From: Streptomyces uncialis
Lineage (GTDB): Bacteria > Actinomycetota > Actinomycetes > Streptomycetales > Streptomycetaceae
Assembly (NCBI RefSeq): GCF_001905345.1
Contig: NZ_LFBV01000002.1
Coordinates: 1,178,001 to 1,242,000 of the forward strand
DNA: 64,000 bases
Direction of reading: 5' to 3'
The position numbers were made by a program, and so were the translations under genes. Each line of letters opens with the position of its first letter. Position 1 is the first letter of the stretch. Shown piece after piece: positions 37,759-46,853 of the stretch. Under the pieces are notes generated by a model, which saw nothing but the letters and a program-made list of their open reading frames with translations, ran no database searches and was not told the origin of the DNA.

Positions 37759-38730
37759 TCAGCTCAGGGTGATCTGACGGTTGGTGAGCCCTCCGCGCGC
37801 GCGGCGCTCCTCCGGGGTGAGCGGCGTGTCCACCGCGAGCGCGGCGGTCAGACGCTCGGCGAACGCCGCGGCGGGCTTCTCGACATCCTCGGCGGTGGCG
37901 CCCGTGGGCAGGTCCCAGACCGGCACGGTCAGCCCGTGCGCCCGGAACGAACCGACCAGGCGGGTGTCCGCGCCGAGCGACGAGGTCCCGGCGGCGTGCA
38001 GCCGCGCGAGCGCGTCGAGCAGCTCGTCCTCGCCGTACGGCATGACCCAGCGCAGATGGTTCTTGTCCGGGGTCTCGCACCAGTACGCGGCGTCCACACC
38101 GGTGAGCTTCACCGTGGGGATCGCGGCCTCGTTGGCCCGCTCCAGGGACGCGGTGACCTCCGCGGTGGCGTTCCCCGCGTCCTGCACCCAGAACTCGAAG
38201 CCCGGGTGCACGACCGGCTCGAAGGCGCTGTCCGCCGCGATCAGGTCCTGGAGGCGCGGCCCGTCGACGGGGACCCGGCGGCCCTGCACGGGAGTGCCCG
38301 GCGCGACGTCGAGCGCACGCTGGAGGGTGTCCGCGAGGTCCCGGCTGAGGTCACCCGAGGAGGTGTCGTTCTGCACACCGAGGAGGACCGAGCCGTCGTC
38401 ACGGCGCAGCGCGGGCCACGCCATCGGCAGGACCGTGGCGAGGGTGACCGAGGGGACGCCCTCGGGGAGCCCGCCCTTGAGCGTCAACTCCACCGTGGCG
38501 GCCGGGACCAGCTCGCGCAGCGCCACCCAGTCCGCCTCGCCGGGCAGCCCCTCGAAGGGCCGCTGCACCAGCTCGGTCGCCGCGTGGGACGCTTCGCGGC
38601 CGTGGCACGCCTTGTAGCGCCGGCCCGATCCGCACGGGCAGGGCTCGCGGGCACCTACGACCGGGATCTCCCTGTCGCCGGCACCGGCGGATCGCGGCTT
38701 GGCCTTGGTCTGGGGGCGCTTCTTGGCCAT
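37759..38730 (-). CDS. DUF5926-type protein with SEC-C zinc motif
   Basis: 323 residues from ATG 38730, with GGGAGA 9 nt upstream. Lys-rich start (MAKKRPQTKAKPR), then the SEC-C motif EPCPCGSGRRYKACHG (CxCx8CH, zinc). The remaining 270 residues are a Streptomyces-wide domain containing DAAYWCETPDKNHLRWVMPYGE. SEC-C motifs bind zinc and often proteins such as SecB in SecA; the function of this protein is unknown. Confidence 0.8.
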   Translation of the reverse strand: MAKKRPQTKAKPRSAGAGDREIPVVGAREPCPCGSGRRYKACHGREASHAATELVQRPFEGLPGEADWVALRELVPAATVELTLKGGLPEGVPSVTLATVLPMAWPALRRDDGSVLLGVQNDTSSGDLSRDLADTLQRALDVAPGTPVQGRRVPVDGPRLQDLIAADSAFEPVVHPGFEFWVQDAGNATAEVTASLERANEAAIPTVKLTGVDAAYWCETPDKNHLRWVMPYGEDELLDALARLHAAGTSSLGADTRLVGSFRAHGLTVPVWDLPTGATAEDVEKPAAAFAERLTAALAVDTPLTPEERRARGGLTNRQITLS

Positions 38731-39483
38731 CGTGCGTGTCTCCCGCTCAGGGCTGGTCTGGTGTGCGTCGACCCTATCCGCTCCCACTGACAGTGACGGC
38801 CCGCCCCTGACCCGGGCCCGCGCCAGGACGGTCCGCCGGGACATGGAGTGCGTCCCTCCGCAGGGGCGGACGCCACCCCCGACCGGGCGTTCCACCGTGC
38901 GGACCGTTACGGCGCGGGGTGGACGGTACGGCCGCGACTGGCGTAGCGGGGGTACGCGCGCGGGGGACCGGTGGACCGCGCAGCGCGCGTAGACCGATCG
39001 CGTCGGACGTTCGCGGAGCGCGCGATACACGCCCGATCGGGCGTGACGCTTGCGGCTGCCGTACGGGCCCGCGGGCGCACCGGGGCGGCATAACGGGCAT
39101 CACCGGACGGCACGCGGGAGTCGCGGCATACGGAGCGGCATACGGAGCGGCATACGGAGCGGCATACGTAGCGACGTACGGAGGGTGCCGCCGGGACGGC
39201 GTGCGAACGCGAAGCGGCGCGTTCGCGGCCATCCCGTGCGTGTCATGCCCTACGTGTCATGTCCTGTATGTCCTACGGCGCGCACCGTTCCACCGACCCA
39301 CCGAGGCTGTGCGGACCCGGTGGATCTGGCGGACCTGGCGGATCTTGCGCGCCCGGTGGACCCGGCGGACCCGGCGATTCCGGAGGCGACGGGCCTCCGG
39401 CGGGCCACCGCGCGGGGATGCGGCGGACGGTCCTCAGGGCTCGGCCGGGGGTCCGGACGGCCGGGCCGTCTGATCCCGCCCGC
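38731..39483. repeat. intergenic with 12-bp tandem repeat at 39125-39172
   Basis: GGCATACGGAGC is repeated four times (last copy one change, CGTAGC). Degenerate GGATCTGGCGGACC words follow at 39320-39380. In 753 bp no gene with a ribosome-binding site is seen. Confidence 0.7.
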
Positions 39484-40038
39484 TCATGCGTGCTCGTCGA
39501 CGGCGCCACCGAAGTCCAACTCGGGGATCGCCGTGACCTGCGGTGATGTGACGCGCGTAGCGAAATCACCGCGACGGTCCGGGACATCGGGACGATCGTC
39601 CTGATGGTCGCGGACCACGACCCAGACGGTCATCTCACCGCGTGCGTCGTCCCGTACGCCCCAGTCGTCCGCCAGGGCGGTGATGATGTTGAGCCCACGG
39701 CCGCCGTGCGCGGTGACCGAGGGCGTCGCCGGAACCGGACGGGTCGGACCACCGCCGTCCGTCACCTCGACCGTCAGCCGCCCGGACGGGTCCACCCGCC
39801 ACGCGGCCCGGACATCGCCGTCGCCCGCGAGGGCGTCGCCCAGCGGCCGACCGTGCCTGCACGCGTTGCTGAGCAGTTCCGACAGGATCAGGACGGCATC
39901 GTCCACCACCTGCTCGGGTACTCCGCCGCCCCGCAACTGCCCCCGCATCCGGCGCCTCGCCATTCCCACGCCCGCAGGGCCATGGGGTACGGCCATGCTC
40001 GAAGACGTGGGCACTTCTTGTGCCACCACAAATGCCAC
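39484..40038 (-). CDS. RsbW-like ATP-binding protein
   Basis: 184 residues from GTG 40038, chosen because AAGGAGG lies 8 nt upstream. HATPase_c_2: N-box LILSELLSNACRHG, G1 VEVTDGGGPT and G2 AHGGRGLNIITALADDWG. A C-terminal tail of about 45 residues follows. The same orphan anti-sigma/kinase class as 29659-30123; one of many in Streptomyces. Partner unknown. Confidence 0.85.
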   Translation of the reverse strand: MAFVVAQEVPTSSSMAVPHGPAGVGMARRRMRGQLRGGGVPEQVVDDAVLILSELLSNACRHGRPLGDALAGDGDVRAAWRVDPSGRLTVEVTDGGGPTRPVPATPSVTAHGGRGLNIITALADDWGVRDDARGEMTVWVVVRDHQDDRPDVPDRRGDFATRVTSPQVTAIPELDFGGAVDEHA

Positions 40039-40178
40039 CCCCGAGACCTCCTTCGCCCCACGCCACCGTTTGGATGCCCCAATGGACTGGACCGGAAACC
40101 GGTCCGCGGGACTCCTGTGACGCACTCGTGGAGATCGGACACGCAGTGAACGCGCCGGGGCACACCCCGTGACGGGAA

Positions 40179-41045
40179 TCAGCTCCGGCCGAGCTGTGCG
40201 AGCACCTGCTTGGGCCGGTTCGTGATGATCGCGTCGACCCCGAGACCGACGCAGAGTTCCACGTCCTCGGGCTCGTTCACGGTCCAGACGTGCACCTGGT
40301 GGCCCGCGCCCCGGAGCTTCGCCACGGCACCCGGGTGGTTGCGCAGGATGCGGATCGAGGGTCCCGCGATCCGCACCTCCCTGGGAAGACGTCCGTCCCG
40401 TATGCGCGGGGTCAGGAACTGCGCGAGGTACACCGTCGGCAGCGCGGGAGCGGCGGCCCGGACCCGGTGCAGCGAGCGGGCCGAGAAGCTCATGATCCGG
40501 ACCGGGGAGTCGTCCCCCGCGCGCGGGGCGTCGAGTCCGAACCGTCCCAGCTGCGCCAGCAGCCGCTCCTCGACCTGACCGGCCCAGCGGGTGGGGTGCT
40601 TGGTCTCGATGGCCAGCTCCACCCGGCGTCCGGCGTCCGTGACCAGTTCCAGCAGCCGCTCCAGGGTGAGGACGGAGGCGGTCCCCGGCCCGGTGGCGCC
40701 GGGGCGGTCCGGGTTCGCCTCCCAGTCCGGGCTCTCCTCCCAGCCGGGGCCCTCCTGGCCCGCCGAGCTGCGCTTCCAGGAGCCGAAGTCGAGGGCGGCG
40801 AGATCGGCGAGTTCGAGGGCGGAGACCGCTCCGCGGCCGTTCGACGTACGGTTGACCCGGCGGTCGTGGACGCACACGAGGTGGCCGTCCGCCGTGAGGC
40901 GGACATCGCACTCCAGCGCGTCGGCGCCGTCCTCGATGGCTTTCCGGTACGCGGCCAGGGTGTGCTCCGGCTCGTCCTCGGAGGCGCCCCGGTGGGCCAC
41001 TACCTGGATGGGGCGTCGGGTCTCGTGCTGCCGTGCGTGGGTCAC
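40179..41045 (-). CDS. glycerophosphodiester phosphodiesterase (GDPD)
   Basis: 288 residues, TIM barrel with catalytic HRGASEDEPEHTLAAY and ECDVRLTADGHLVCVHD; late VWTVNEPEDVELCVGLGVDAIITNRP is typical. Hydrolyses glycerophosphodiesters to glycerol 3-phosphate and an alcohol. No signal peptide, so cytoplasmic. It carries a 20-residue insertion (GQEGPGWEESPDWEANPD). GTG 41045 has no clear ribosome-binding site. Confidence 0.9.
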   Translation of the reverse strand: MTHARQHETRRPIQVVAHRGASEDEPEHTLAAYRKAIEDGADALECDVRLTADGHLVCVHDRRVNRTSNGRGAVSALELADLAALDFGSWKRSSAGQEGPGWEESPDWEANPDRPGATGPGTASVLTLERLLELVTDAGRRVELAIETKHPTRWAGQVEERLLAQLGRFGLDAPRAGDDSPVRIMSFSARSLHRVRAAAPALPTVYLAQFLTPRIRDGRLPREVRIAGPSIRILRNHPGAVAKLRGAGHQVHVWTVNEPEDVELCVGLGVDAIITNRPKQVLAQLGRS

Positions 41046-41312
41046 CGAGTCATGGTGCCACCGGAGCGGGGAAGGTGTCCGTGGAGGACGTCGTCTCGTC
41101 CGCCTGGGGGACGTCCGACGGCCAGTCCGTAATGTCCGGCATAAAGAATGTCATCGTACGCACAGGATCGGCTTATGGTGCCCTGACGGCCCATGGGAAA
41201 AGCTGTCAGGACACCGCGTCGACCGCGGACCGTACGCGACCGTCACCGGTCGTGGGTCACCAGGCGCGGGACCAGACCGCCGACCGAGGCGTGGACCGAG
41301 GAGAGAGCAGCT

Positions 41313-42962
41313 GTGAGCACCGAGAACGAGGGCAACCCGGTACCCCCGGCCCCGTCCGCACCTCCCGTGCCGCCATCGGGCTCCCCCGCTCCAGCGCCCC
41401 ACAGCCAGGCGGCCGGACCGGCACAGGGCGAGACCCTTCCGCCCCGGCCCGACACGCCCCCCGCGCGCGGGGCGGAGGAGACGCCTCCGCCGGGCGCGTA
41501 CCGGGCGGACCCGTACGCCGACGCGCCCCACCCGGGAGCCGTCCCTCAGGACAGCGCCCCCGGCGGATACCAGGAAGCGCCGGAGCGACGGGCCGCGGTG
41601 CTGGCGACCAGCGGCGCACCCGGTACACCCGGCGCCCACGAGCACACCCAGGGCGCCCCCGCGCCCGCCCCGGGCCTCGCCCCGCCCGGCGGCGACCCGT
41701 ACGCGGCGCCGCACGCCGCCGTACCGCCGCCCGTCGGCGCCTGGCCCCCGCCGCCCCCTCCGGCGGTCCCCACCTACGCGGACGCCGGCGGAGCGGGTGG
41801 CTGGGGAGCGGCGTACGAGTCGGCGGAGCACAAGCCGCGCGGCGGTCGCCGCGGCGGTCTGCTGGCGGCCGTGACCGCCGCGGCGCTCTTCGCCGGCGCC
41901 CTCGGCGGCGGGGTCGGCTACTGGGCGGCCGAGCGCAACGACGAGTCCGTGGACTCGACGACGGTCTCCGCGTCCGACACCCCCGCGGACCTGAAGCGTG
42001 ATCCGGGCACCGTGTCGAACATCGCCGCCACCGCGCTGCCCAGCGTCGTCACGATCGACGCCAAGGGCGGCGGTGGCGAGGGCGGCACGGGCACCGGCTT
42101 CATCTACGACAAGCAGGGCCACATCCTCACCAACAACCATGTGGTGGCGTCCGCGGCCGAGGGCGGTCAGCTCTCGGTGACCTTCTCCAACGGCAAGAAG
42201 TACGACGCCGAGGTGATCGGCCGCGCCCAGGGGTACGACGTGGCCGTCCTCAAGATGAAGAACGCGCCCTCGGACCTGAAGCCGCTGCCGCTCGGCAACT
42301 CCGACAAGGTCGCCGTGGGCGACTCCACCATCGCCATCGGCGCGCCCTTCGGCCTGTCCAACACGGTCACCACGGGCATCGTCAGCGCCAAGGACCGCCC
42401 GGTGGCCTCCAGCGACGGCGGCAACAGCAAGGCGTCGTACATGAGCGCCCTCCAGACCGACGCGTCGATCAACCCGGGCAACTCCGGCGGTCCGCTGCTG
42501 GACGCGCGCGGTGCGGTCATCGGCGTCAACTCCGCGATCCAGTCCGCGGGCAGCGGCCTCGGCGGCGCGGGCCAGGCGGGCTCCATCGGCCTCGGCTTCG
42601 CCATCCCCGTCAACCAGGCCACCGAGGTCGCCCAGACGCTCATCAGGACCGGCCAGCCGGTGTACGCGGTCATCGGCGCCTCGGTCTCCCTCCAGGAGAG
42701 CGGCGGCGGCGCCACCATCACTCAGGAGGGCGCGGGCGGTTCGGACCCGGTCTCCCCGAACGGTCCGGCGGCCAAGGCGGGCCTCCAGCCCGGCGACGTC
42801 ATCACCAAGCTGGACGACACGGTGATCGACAGCGGCCCCACCCTGATCGGTGAGATCTGGACCCACCAGCCCGGCGACTCGGTCAAAATCACCTACGAGC
42901 GCGACGGCAAGGAGCGCACGGCGAACCTCGTCCTGGGTGAGCGCAAGGGCGACAGCGGCTGA
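41313..42962 (+). CDS. membrane-anchored S1C serine protease, HtrA/DegP-like
   Basis: 549 residues from GTG 41313, with GAGGAGAG upstream. A Pro-rich cytoplasmic N-terminus of about 175 residues precedes one membrane helix (GLLAAVTAAALFAGALGGGVGY). Trypsin-like domain with His in ILTNNHVVA, Asp in GYDVAVLKM and Ser in INPGNSGGPLLD. A PDZ domain ends the protein (GPAAKAGLQPGDVITKLDD). Degrades damaged extracytoplasmic proteins. The stop lies 43 bp before the tRNA-Ser gene. Confidence 0.93.
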   Translation: MSTENEGNPVPPAPSAPPVPPSGSPAPAPHSQAAGPAQGETLPPRPDTPPARGAEETPPPGAYRADPYADAPHPGAVPQDSAPGGYQEAPERRAAVLATSGAPGTPGAHEHTQGAPAPAPGLAPPGGDPYAAPHAAVPPPVGAWPPPPPPAVPTYADAGGAGGWGAAYESAEHKPRGGRRGGLLAAVTAAALFAGALGGGVGYWAAERNDESVDSTTVSASDTPADLKRDPGTVSNIAATALPSVVTIDAKGGGGEGGTGTGFIYDKQGHILTNNHVVASAAEGGQLSVTFSNGKKYDAEVIGRAQGYDVAVLKMKNAPSDLKPLPLGNSDKVAVGDSTIAIGAPFGLSNTVTTGIVSAKDRPVASSDGGNSKASYMSALQTDASINPGNSGGPLLDARGAVIGVNSAIQSAGSGLGGAGQAGSIGLGFAIPVNQATEVAQTLIRTGQPVYAVIGASVSLQESGGGATITQEGAGGSDPVSPNGPAAKAGLQPGDVITKLDDTVIDSGPTLIGEIWTHQPGDSVKITYERDGKERTANLVLGERKGDSG

Positions 42963-43005
42963 CCCGTTACTCTTGTCCCCGCGCCGCCCCCGCCGGGCGG
43001 CACGG

Positions 43006-43092
43006 GGAGACGTGCCCGAGCGGCCGAAGGGAACGGTCTTGAAAACCGTCGTGGCAGCGATGTCACCGTGGGTTCAAATCCCACCGTCTCCG
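43006..43092 (+). tRNA. tRNA-Ser (anticodon UGA)
   Basis: 87 nt. Acceptor GGAGACG pairs with CGTCTCC, discriminator G, no encoded CCA. Anticodon stem ACGGT/ACCGT with loop CTTGAAA (TGA). A long variable arm (CGTGGCAGCGATGTCACC region) and T-arm GTGGGTTCAAATCCCAC confirm tRNA-Ser. Its 3' half now belongs to the integrated element and is identical to the displaced copy at 56945. Confidence 0.95.
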
Positions 43093-43111
43093 CAGAGGTC
43101 AGAGAAGTAGC
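43034..43111. repeat. att site, left (78-bp direct repeat with 56945-57022)
   Basis: Identical over 78 bp to 56945-57022, beginning in the anticodon arm of the tRNA-Ser gene and running 19 bp past its 3' end. The bases on either side differ between the two copies. Confidence 0.92.
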
Positions 43112-43118
43112 TGGTGAG

Positions 43119-43148
43119 AAGGGGTGCCCCGGTTCCGGGGCACCCCTT
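43119..43148. terminator. hairpin after tRNA-Ser, 14-bp arms
   Basis: AAGGGGTGCCCCGG and CCGGGGCACCCCTT separated by TT. A related hairpin follows the right att copy at 57029-57060, so the element brought its own terminator for the rebuilt tRNA gene. Confidence 0.75.
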
Positions 43149-43236
43149 CCCCGTGCCCGGGGTGTCTCACCCTGAGTCGCCCGTATCCCGCCCTTGACCA
43201 GGGTGTACGGGCCAGGGGCGGGCCAGGATTCGCGAC

Positions 43237-44634
43237 CTACTCGCCGTCCAACTGGGCGCCGATCAGGCTGTTGGCATGCTCTTGCCCTCCGCGCAGGATC
43301 TTGGCGTAGAAGCGGAACAGCACGGCGACGCTGTGCCCGGCCCGACGGGCGACCTCCACCGGGTCGACCCCCGCTTTGATCCACAGCGAGACTCCCGCGT
43401 GCCGCAAGGAGTAGGGAACCTCCGCCAGGGGTGTTTTCGCGTCCCTCGGGCCAAGAGCCTCCTTGCGAGCGGTGGCCCACAGGCCGCAGTACTCCGTGGA
43501 CCGCACCCGGCCGCCCTCGGCGGCCCGGAAGAGCCTGCCGTCCGGCGCTGTGCCGTACTGGGCACAGTGCTCCCGCAGCATCCGCACGAGGACCGGGGGA
43601 GCGGGCACCGGGCGGGTGGCACGGCGGGCCCGTCGCTTCAGGCCGCGCGTCTCGTATGACGTGCCGTCGTCCGTCCACCCGGCGCCGACCTCCGGGCGGC
43701 TTTCCTCCAGCAGTAGCTCGCCCCACGCGTCCGGGTCCTCCTCGGGCGGGAGTACATAGTCCGTGTCCTTGAGCGCGGAGACTTCGGCCGGCCGCATCCC
43801 CGCGTAGTAGATGCAGCCGAAGAACGCGGCCAGGTGCTCACCCCGTACACCCTGTTCCTTTACGCCGTTGATCAGCGCACGGGCTTGCGACGGCCCAGGG
43901 ACGTACCGGAAGTCGACTTCGTCGTCCGTCTTGGGCGGCGTCCAGTCGATCCCCAGCAGGGGGTTCCGGGGGTAGTGCCCCTTCTCCACCGCGTACCGGA
44001 GACAGTTGCTCAGCGCCATGACCTTGCGGTTCACGGTGTTGTCAGCGGCGGCCTTGCCGTCCAGCTTGAGGGACAGCGCGGCGAGTGCTGCCCTCATGTG
44101 CTCAGGCTTCCCGGCCGTCGACAGCTTCATGGAGTTCTGCGCCAGCCAGGCCAGGGCAGCGGCGATCTCCTGCGGTGGGTCTTCATGGGCGAAGCGGGAG
44201 ACGACCGATCCGTCAGCGGTTGCGACCGCCCGAAACGCCCATCCGTAGAGCGCGCTCCGCAGAACCTTGCGGTCCGGGGCTCCCCGAGTGGTGGTGACCA
44301 AGACGGGGGAAACGACTGCCAGGGCTTCAGCGATGCCCGCGCGATGCTTGGCGGCGGCCCGCGGCCACTTCATGAGGACGTAGGCCAGCGCGTGCTCGTA
44401 CCAGGTCGGCTCAGTGAGGGCGGCGAGCTCGTCCACCGGCAAGCCGGTGTCCACGTCGAACTGCTGGCGGTTGCGCAGAGCCGACATCAGTTCGCTGCGA
44501 CGGCCGTCGGCCTGAGCGTGGACCTTGAAGCTCTTCGAGTGCGGGCGGGTTCCTACGCGCCACCGCAGCTCGTAGGGCTTCGGACGGCCCTTTCGCTGCC
44601 TGATGGACCAGATTTCTACGTCGTACGTGTGCAT
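43237..44634 (-). CDS. int: tyrosine-recombinase integrase
   Basis: 465 residues from ATG 44634 (GGGAGA just upstream). Catalytic residues in place: Arg281 in YYAGMRPAEVSAL, the box II region VPYSLRHAGVSLW, His in RAGHSVAVL and the nucleophile Tyr in FRFYAKIL. It recombines attP with the tRNA-Ser 3' end. It lies next to the left att site, the normal AICE arrangement. The N-terminal arm-binding/core-binding region (about 1-230) is typical of pSAM2-type Int. Confidence 0.93.
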   Translation of the reverse strand: MHTYDVEIWSIRQRKGRPKPYELRWRVGTRPHSKSFKVHAQADGRRSELMSALRNRQQFDVDTGLPVDELAALTEPTWYEHALAYVLMKWPRAAAKHRAGIAEALAVVSPVLVTTTRGAPDRKVLRSALYGWAFRAVATADGSVVSRFAHEDPPQEIAAALAWLAQNSMKLSTAGKPEHMRAALAALSLKLDGKAAADNTVNRKVMALSNCLRYAVEKGHYPRNPLLGIDWTPPKTDDEVDFRYVPGPSQARALINGVKEQGVRGEHLAAFFGCIYYAGMRPAEVSALKDTDYVLPPEEDPDAWGELLLEESRPEVGAGWTDDGTSYETRGLKRRARRATRPVPAPPVLVRMLREHCAQYGTAPDGRLFRAAEGGRVRSTEYCGLWATARKEALGPRDAKTPLAEVPYSLRHAGVSLWIKAGVDPVEVARRAGHSVAVLFRFYAKILRGGQEHANSLIGAQLDGE

Positions 44635-44692
44635 GGGTCTCCCATGAGAAGAGGGCCCGCACGGTGGCGGGCCCCCTTGGTGGTGGCGGTGG

Positions 44693-44884
44693 TCAGGCTG
44701 CGGCGTCTCCCTCGCACGCCTCCCACCAGTCGTCCAGATCGCTGCGGCGGACCCTGAGCTGACCGTTCGGGAGCTTGCGGATGCGGGGGGCTTGGCCGCG
44801 GGCGCGCATCCGATAGAACGCGGCACGGCTCATGCCGATCTCGTCGAGGACTTCGGGGAGCTTGAGCATCTTGGGGTTGGCCAT
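44693..44884 (-). CDS. xis: excisionase, MerR/AlpA-type helix-turn-helix
   Basis: 63 residues from ATG 44884 with GAGGAG upstream. KLPEVLDEIGMSRAAFYRMRARGQAPRIRKLPNGQLRVRRSDLDDW is a winged-helix excisionase-type domain. Its stop is 58 bp before the int start, so the two are likely co-transcribed. Needed with Int for excision. Confidence 0.85.
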   Translation of the reverse strand: MANPKMLKLPEVLDEIGMSRAAFYRMRARGQAPRIRKLPNGQLRVRRSDLDDWWEACEGDAAA

Positions 44885-44939
44885 GCGGGACTCCTCATGC
44901 GGGCCGGGCCGTGTTGGTGTGGGGAGCACGTCGCACAAA

Positions 44940-45210
44940 CAGCAATATCCGCAGAATCCCGTTCAGGGCTGTTGACCTGCGGCGATGCGGTGCGTGGGGT
45001 GGTGACCAGGGTCGCTCGCACAATCCCGCGATATTCCGCAATATTCAGCGGCCCGACGGAGGACAGGAAGCTCGGAGGGCGCTTCCGGGATTTGTGCGGA
45101 ATATCGCGGGATTGTGCGGCGAGGTCCACCGGACGATGCGGGTGGGTTCCGTCGCAGGTCAGCGGCTTGCCTGGGGTTTCTGCGGATACTGCGGTTTGTG
45201 CGGGGTGATT
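44940..45210. promoter_or_regulatory. iteron-like region with a 24-bp perfect inverted repeat
   Basis: Arms 45017-45040 and 45095-45118 are perfect reverse complements, 54 bp apart. The word TGCGGAATAT or its complement ATATTCCGCA occurs in each arm. Looser relatives (CAATATCCGCAGAATCCCG at 44943, TGCGGATACTGCGGTTTGTGCGGGG at 45180) surround them. It lies in the 334-bp gap upstream of xis. Candidate replication origin or binding array for Xis/Int. Confidence 0.5.
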
Positions 45211-45218
45211 CGGGGTGC

Positions 45219-46853
45219 TCAGCGGTCGCTGTGCCTGATGCCAGGGTGGGCCTGGATGCGGGGGGCGGGTGGCCGGCCACGCTTGCCGGTGCGCTCGGGC
45301 TGGTAGGTCCGCAGGTAGCCGTGGTCCTCCAGCAGGGCGAGGGCGGGTTCGAGGTCCGCGATGGTGGGGACCTCGGTGCGGGAGAGAACGGTGAAGAGGT
45401 CGCGTCGGCTCACGTCGTCCCACGCCTGGTCCCGGAGCGCGTCCAGCACGCTGCGAGCGCGGCCGATGACGGGATCGGCGCCCATGACGTCGAACACGGC
45501 CAGGGCGTGGGCGGTGTAGTACTCGCCCAGCTCGATGGCCGCGGCCATGGTGGCTTCGGTCACGGGGCGGGTGTAGCCGTTGCCAAGGTGGTCGGCGAGG
45601 TGCAGCAGTGCGGCCATCCGGGCGGTCGCTCCGGCGAGCTTCCCGGCCCAGTTGGCGATGTGGCCCAGCTTCCCGCCCCTTGTCTTGAGCTGGGGTTCCA
45701 CCCGTTCCTGGAAGGCGATCAGGGCCGCGTCGGCTTCGGGGGTGAGCTGGATGACGGCCGGGTCGGTCCACTCCGCCAGGGACAGAGTCAAGTCGATGAC
45801 GTTCGACGCGTAGGCGGCGGCTGTCCGTTCGGGGATGGGATCGGTGAGGATCTTCCGCTCACCAACCCGCGATACGGGGAGCGCGTACAGGAAGCGGGCC
45901 AGCAGGCCGCGCCCGTCGAACCCCTTCACCTTGCCGATCTCGCGGAGCACTTCGGGCTGCACGGCCAGGCCGATGGTCAGGGCGGGCGCGTCGATGTACT
46001 CCCGGCGGGTCTGCCGGTTGACCCTCAGCCGGTCTCCGGCATGGCCTTTGAGGAAGACCTCCATGTTCGGGGCGCCGGAGTAGCGGCCCGCGATGATGTC
46101 GAAGATGCCGCCTTCAGCCGACATGACGGAGAGCCGTCCGCCCTGCTCGGCCATGAGAGAGGTGACGGTCTCGGGGGTGGAGTCGTCCGCGAGGAGGACC
46201 GGGTCCACGGGCACGGTGAGAGCTTCGGCTGTCTGGGCCAGGCCCACAGCCGTGGCGACAAGCTCGTCACGCTTGCCCGCCTCCGCCGACGCGGCCTTGG
46301 CGGCGGCCCTGTCGGCCGCTTCCCGTGCCAGACGCGCGGTGACCTCCGACTCCACGATGACCGGCTTCATCGCGGTCTTGAGCTGCTTCTCCGCTTCGTA
46401 GAGCGGGTTGGTGAGCAGGGAGAACACGGCGGACTTGCGGTTGGCGGGCGGGAGCGCGACCACGGTGTACAGGTTCGTGGGTTCGCGCCAGGCGCCTCGG
46501 ACGTGGACCACGGACCGGCCGCCGGCCGCTGTGGCGAGCACGGCCAGGGCGAGGGACCCGGCGAGGTCCGCCGGGGTCTGGGTCTCCTCGGCAACGGCGG
46601 TCACGAAGTCCCGCACCCACCCCGGCAGCACGTGCACAGGGAAGGGCGGACGGACCCGCGTTCCGGTCAGGGGAACGGGGTCTTCCCACACCCACGCCTC
46701 CGCGCCCGGCTCCGTCTCGGGAGGCGGTTCGAGGGTGGAGAACCCGGCCCACAACGGTGAGTCGTCCGGGTGCGGGTCCGGGCGAACAGCAGAAAGGACG
46801 CCTCCGGCGACGACTTCCTCGGCGCCCACGGGGGCAGGGGGCTGACCGGTCAT
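45219..46853 (-). CDS. DUF3987 (YfjI-type) replication protein of the element
   Basis: 544 residues. WVRDFVTAVAEETQTPADLAGSLALAVLA and LYTVVALPPANRKSAVFSLL (a Walker-A-like nucleotide-binding loop), then DDSTPETVTSLMAEQGGRLSVMSAEGG, with an acidic Walker-B region. The C-terminus is a winged helix (ALALLEDHGYLRTYQPERTGKRGRP). DUF3987 proteins are often linked with primase-polymerases as helicase-like partners. Start ATG 46853 overlaps the prim-pol stop (ATGA), so they form a coupled replication module. Confidence 0.8.
   Translation of the reverse strand: MTGQPPAPVGAEEVVAGGVLSAVRPDPHPDDSPLWAGFSTLEPPPETEPGAEAWVWEDPVPLTGTRVRPPFPVHVLPGWVRDFVTAVAEETQTPADLAGSLALAVLATAAGGRSVVHVRGAWREPTNLYTVVALPPANRKSAVFSLLTNPLYEAEKQLKTAMKPVIVESEVTARLAREAADRAAAKAASAEAGKRDELVATAVGLAQTAEALTVPVDPVLLADDSTPETVTSLMAEQGGRLSVMSAEGGIFDIIAGRYSGAPNMEVFLKGHAGDRLRVNRQTRREYIDAPALTIGLAVQPEVLREIGKVKGFDGRGLLARFLYALPVSRVGERKILTDPIPERTAAAYASNVIDLTLSLAEWTDPAVIQLTPEADAALIAFQERVEPQLKTRGGKLGHIANWAGKLAGATARMAALLHLADHLGNGYTRPVTEATMAAAIELGEYYTAHALAVFDVMGADPVIGRARSVLDALRDQAWDDVSRRDLFTVLSRTEVPTIADLEPALALLEDHGYLRTYQPERTGKRGRPPAPRIQAHPGIRHSDR

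Noticed and set aside
38919..39604. Plus-strand frames over the 39-kb tandem repeats
   Set aside because: Compositional frames made by the repeats; no ribosome-binding site, and they run into the antisense of the RsbW-like gene.
41151..42866. 571-codon minus-strand frame opposite the HtrA-like protease
   Set aside because: Antisense shadow; the plus strand has the intact catalytic triad and PDZ domain.
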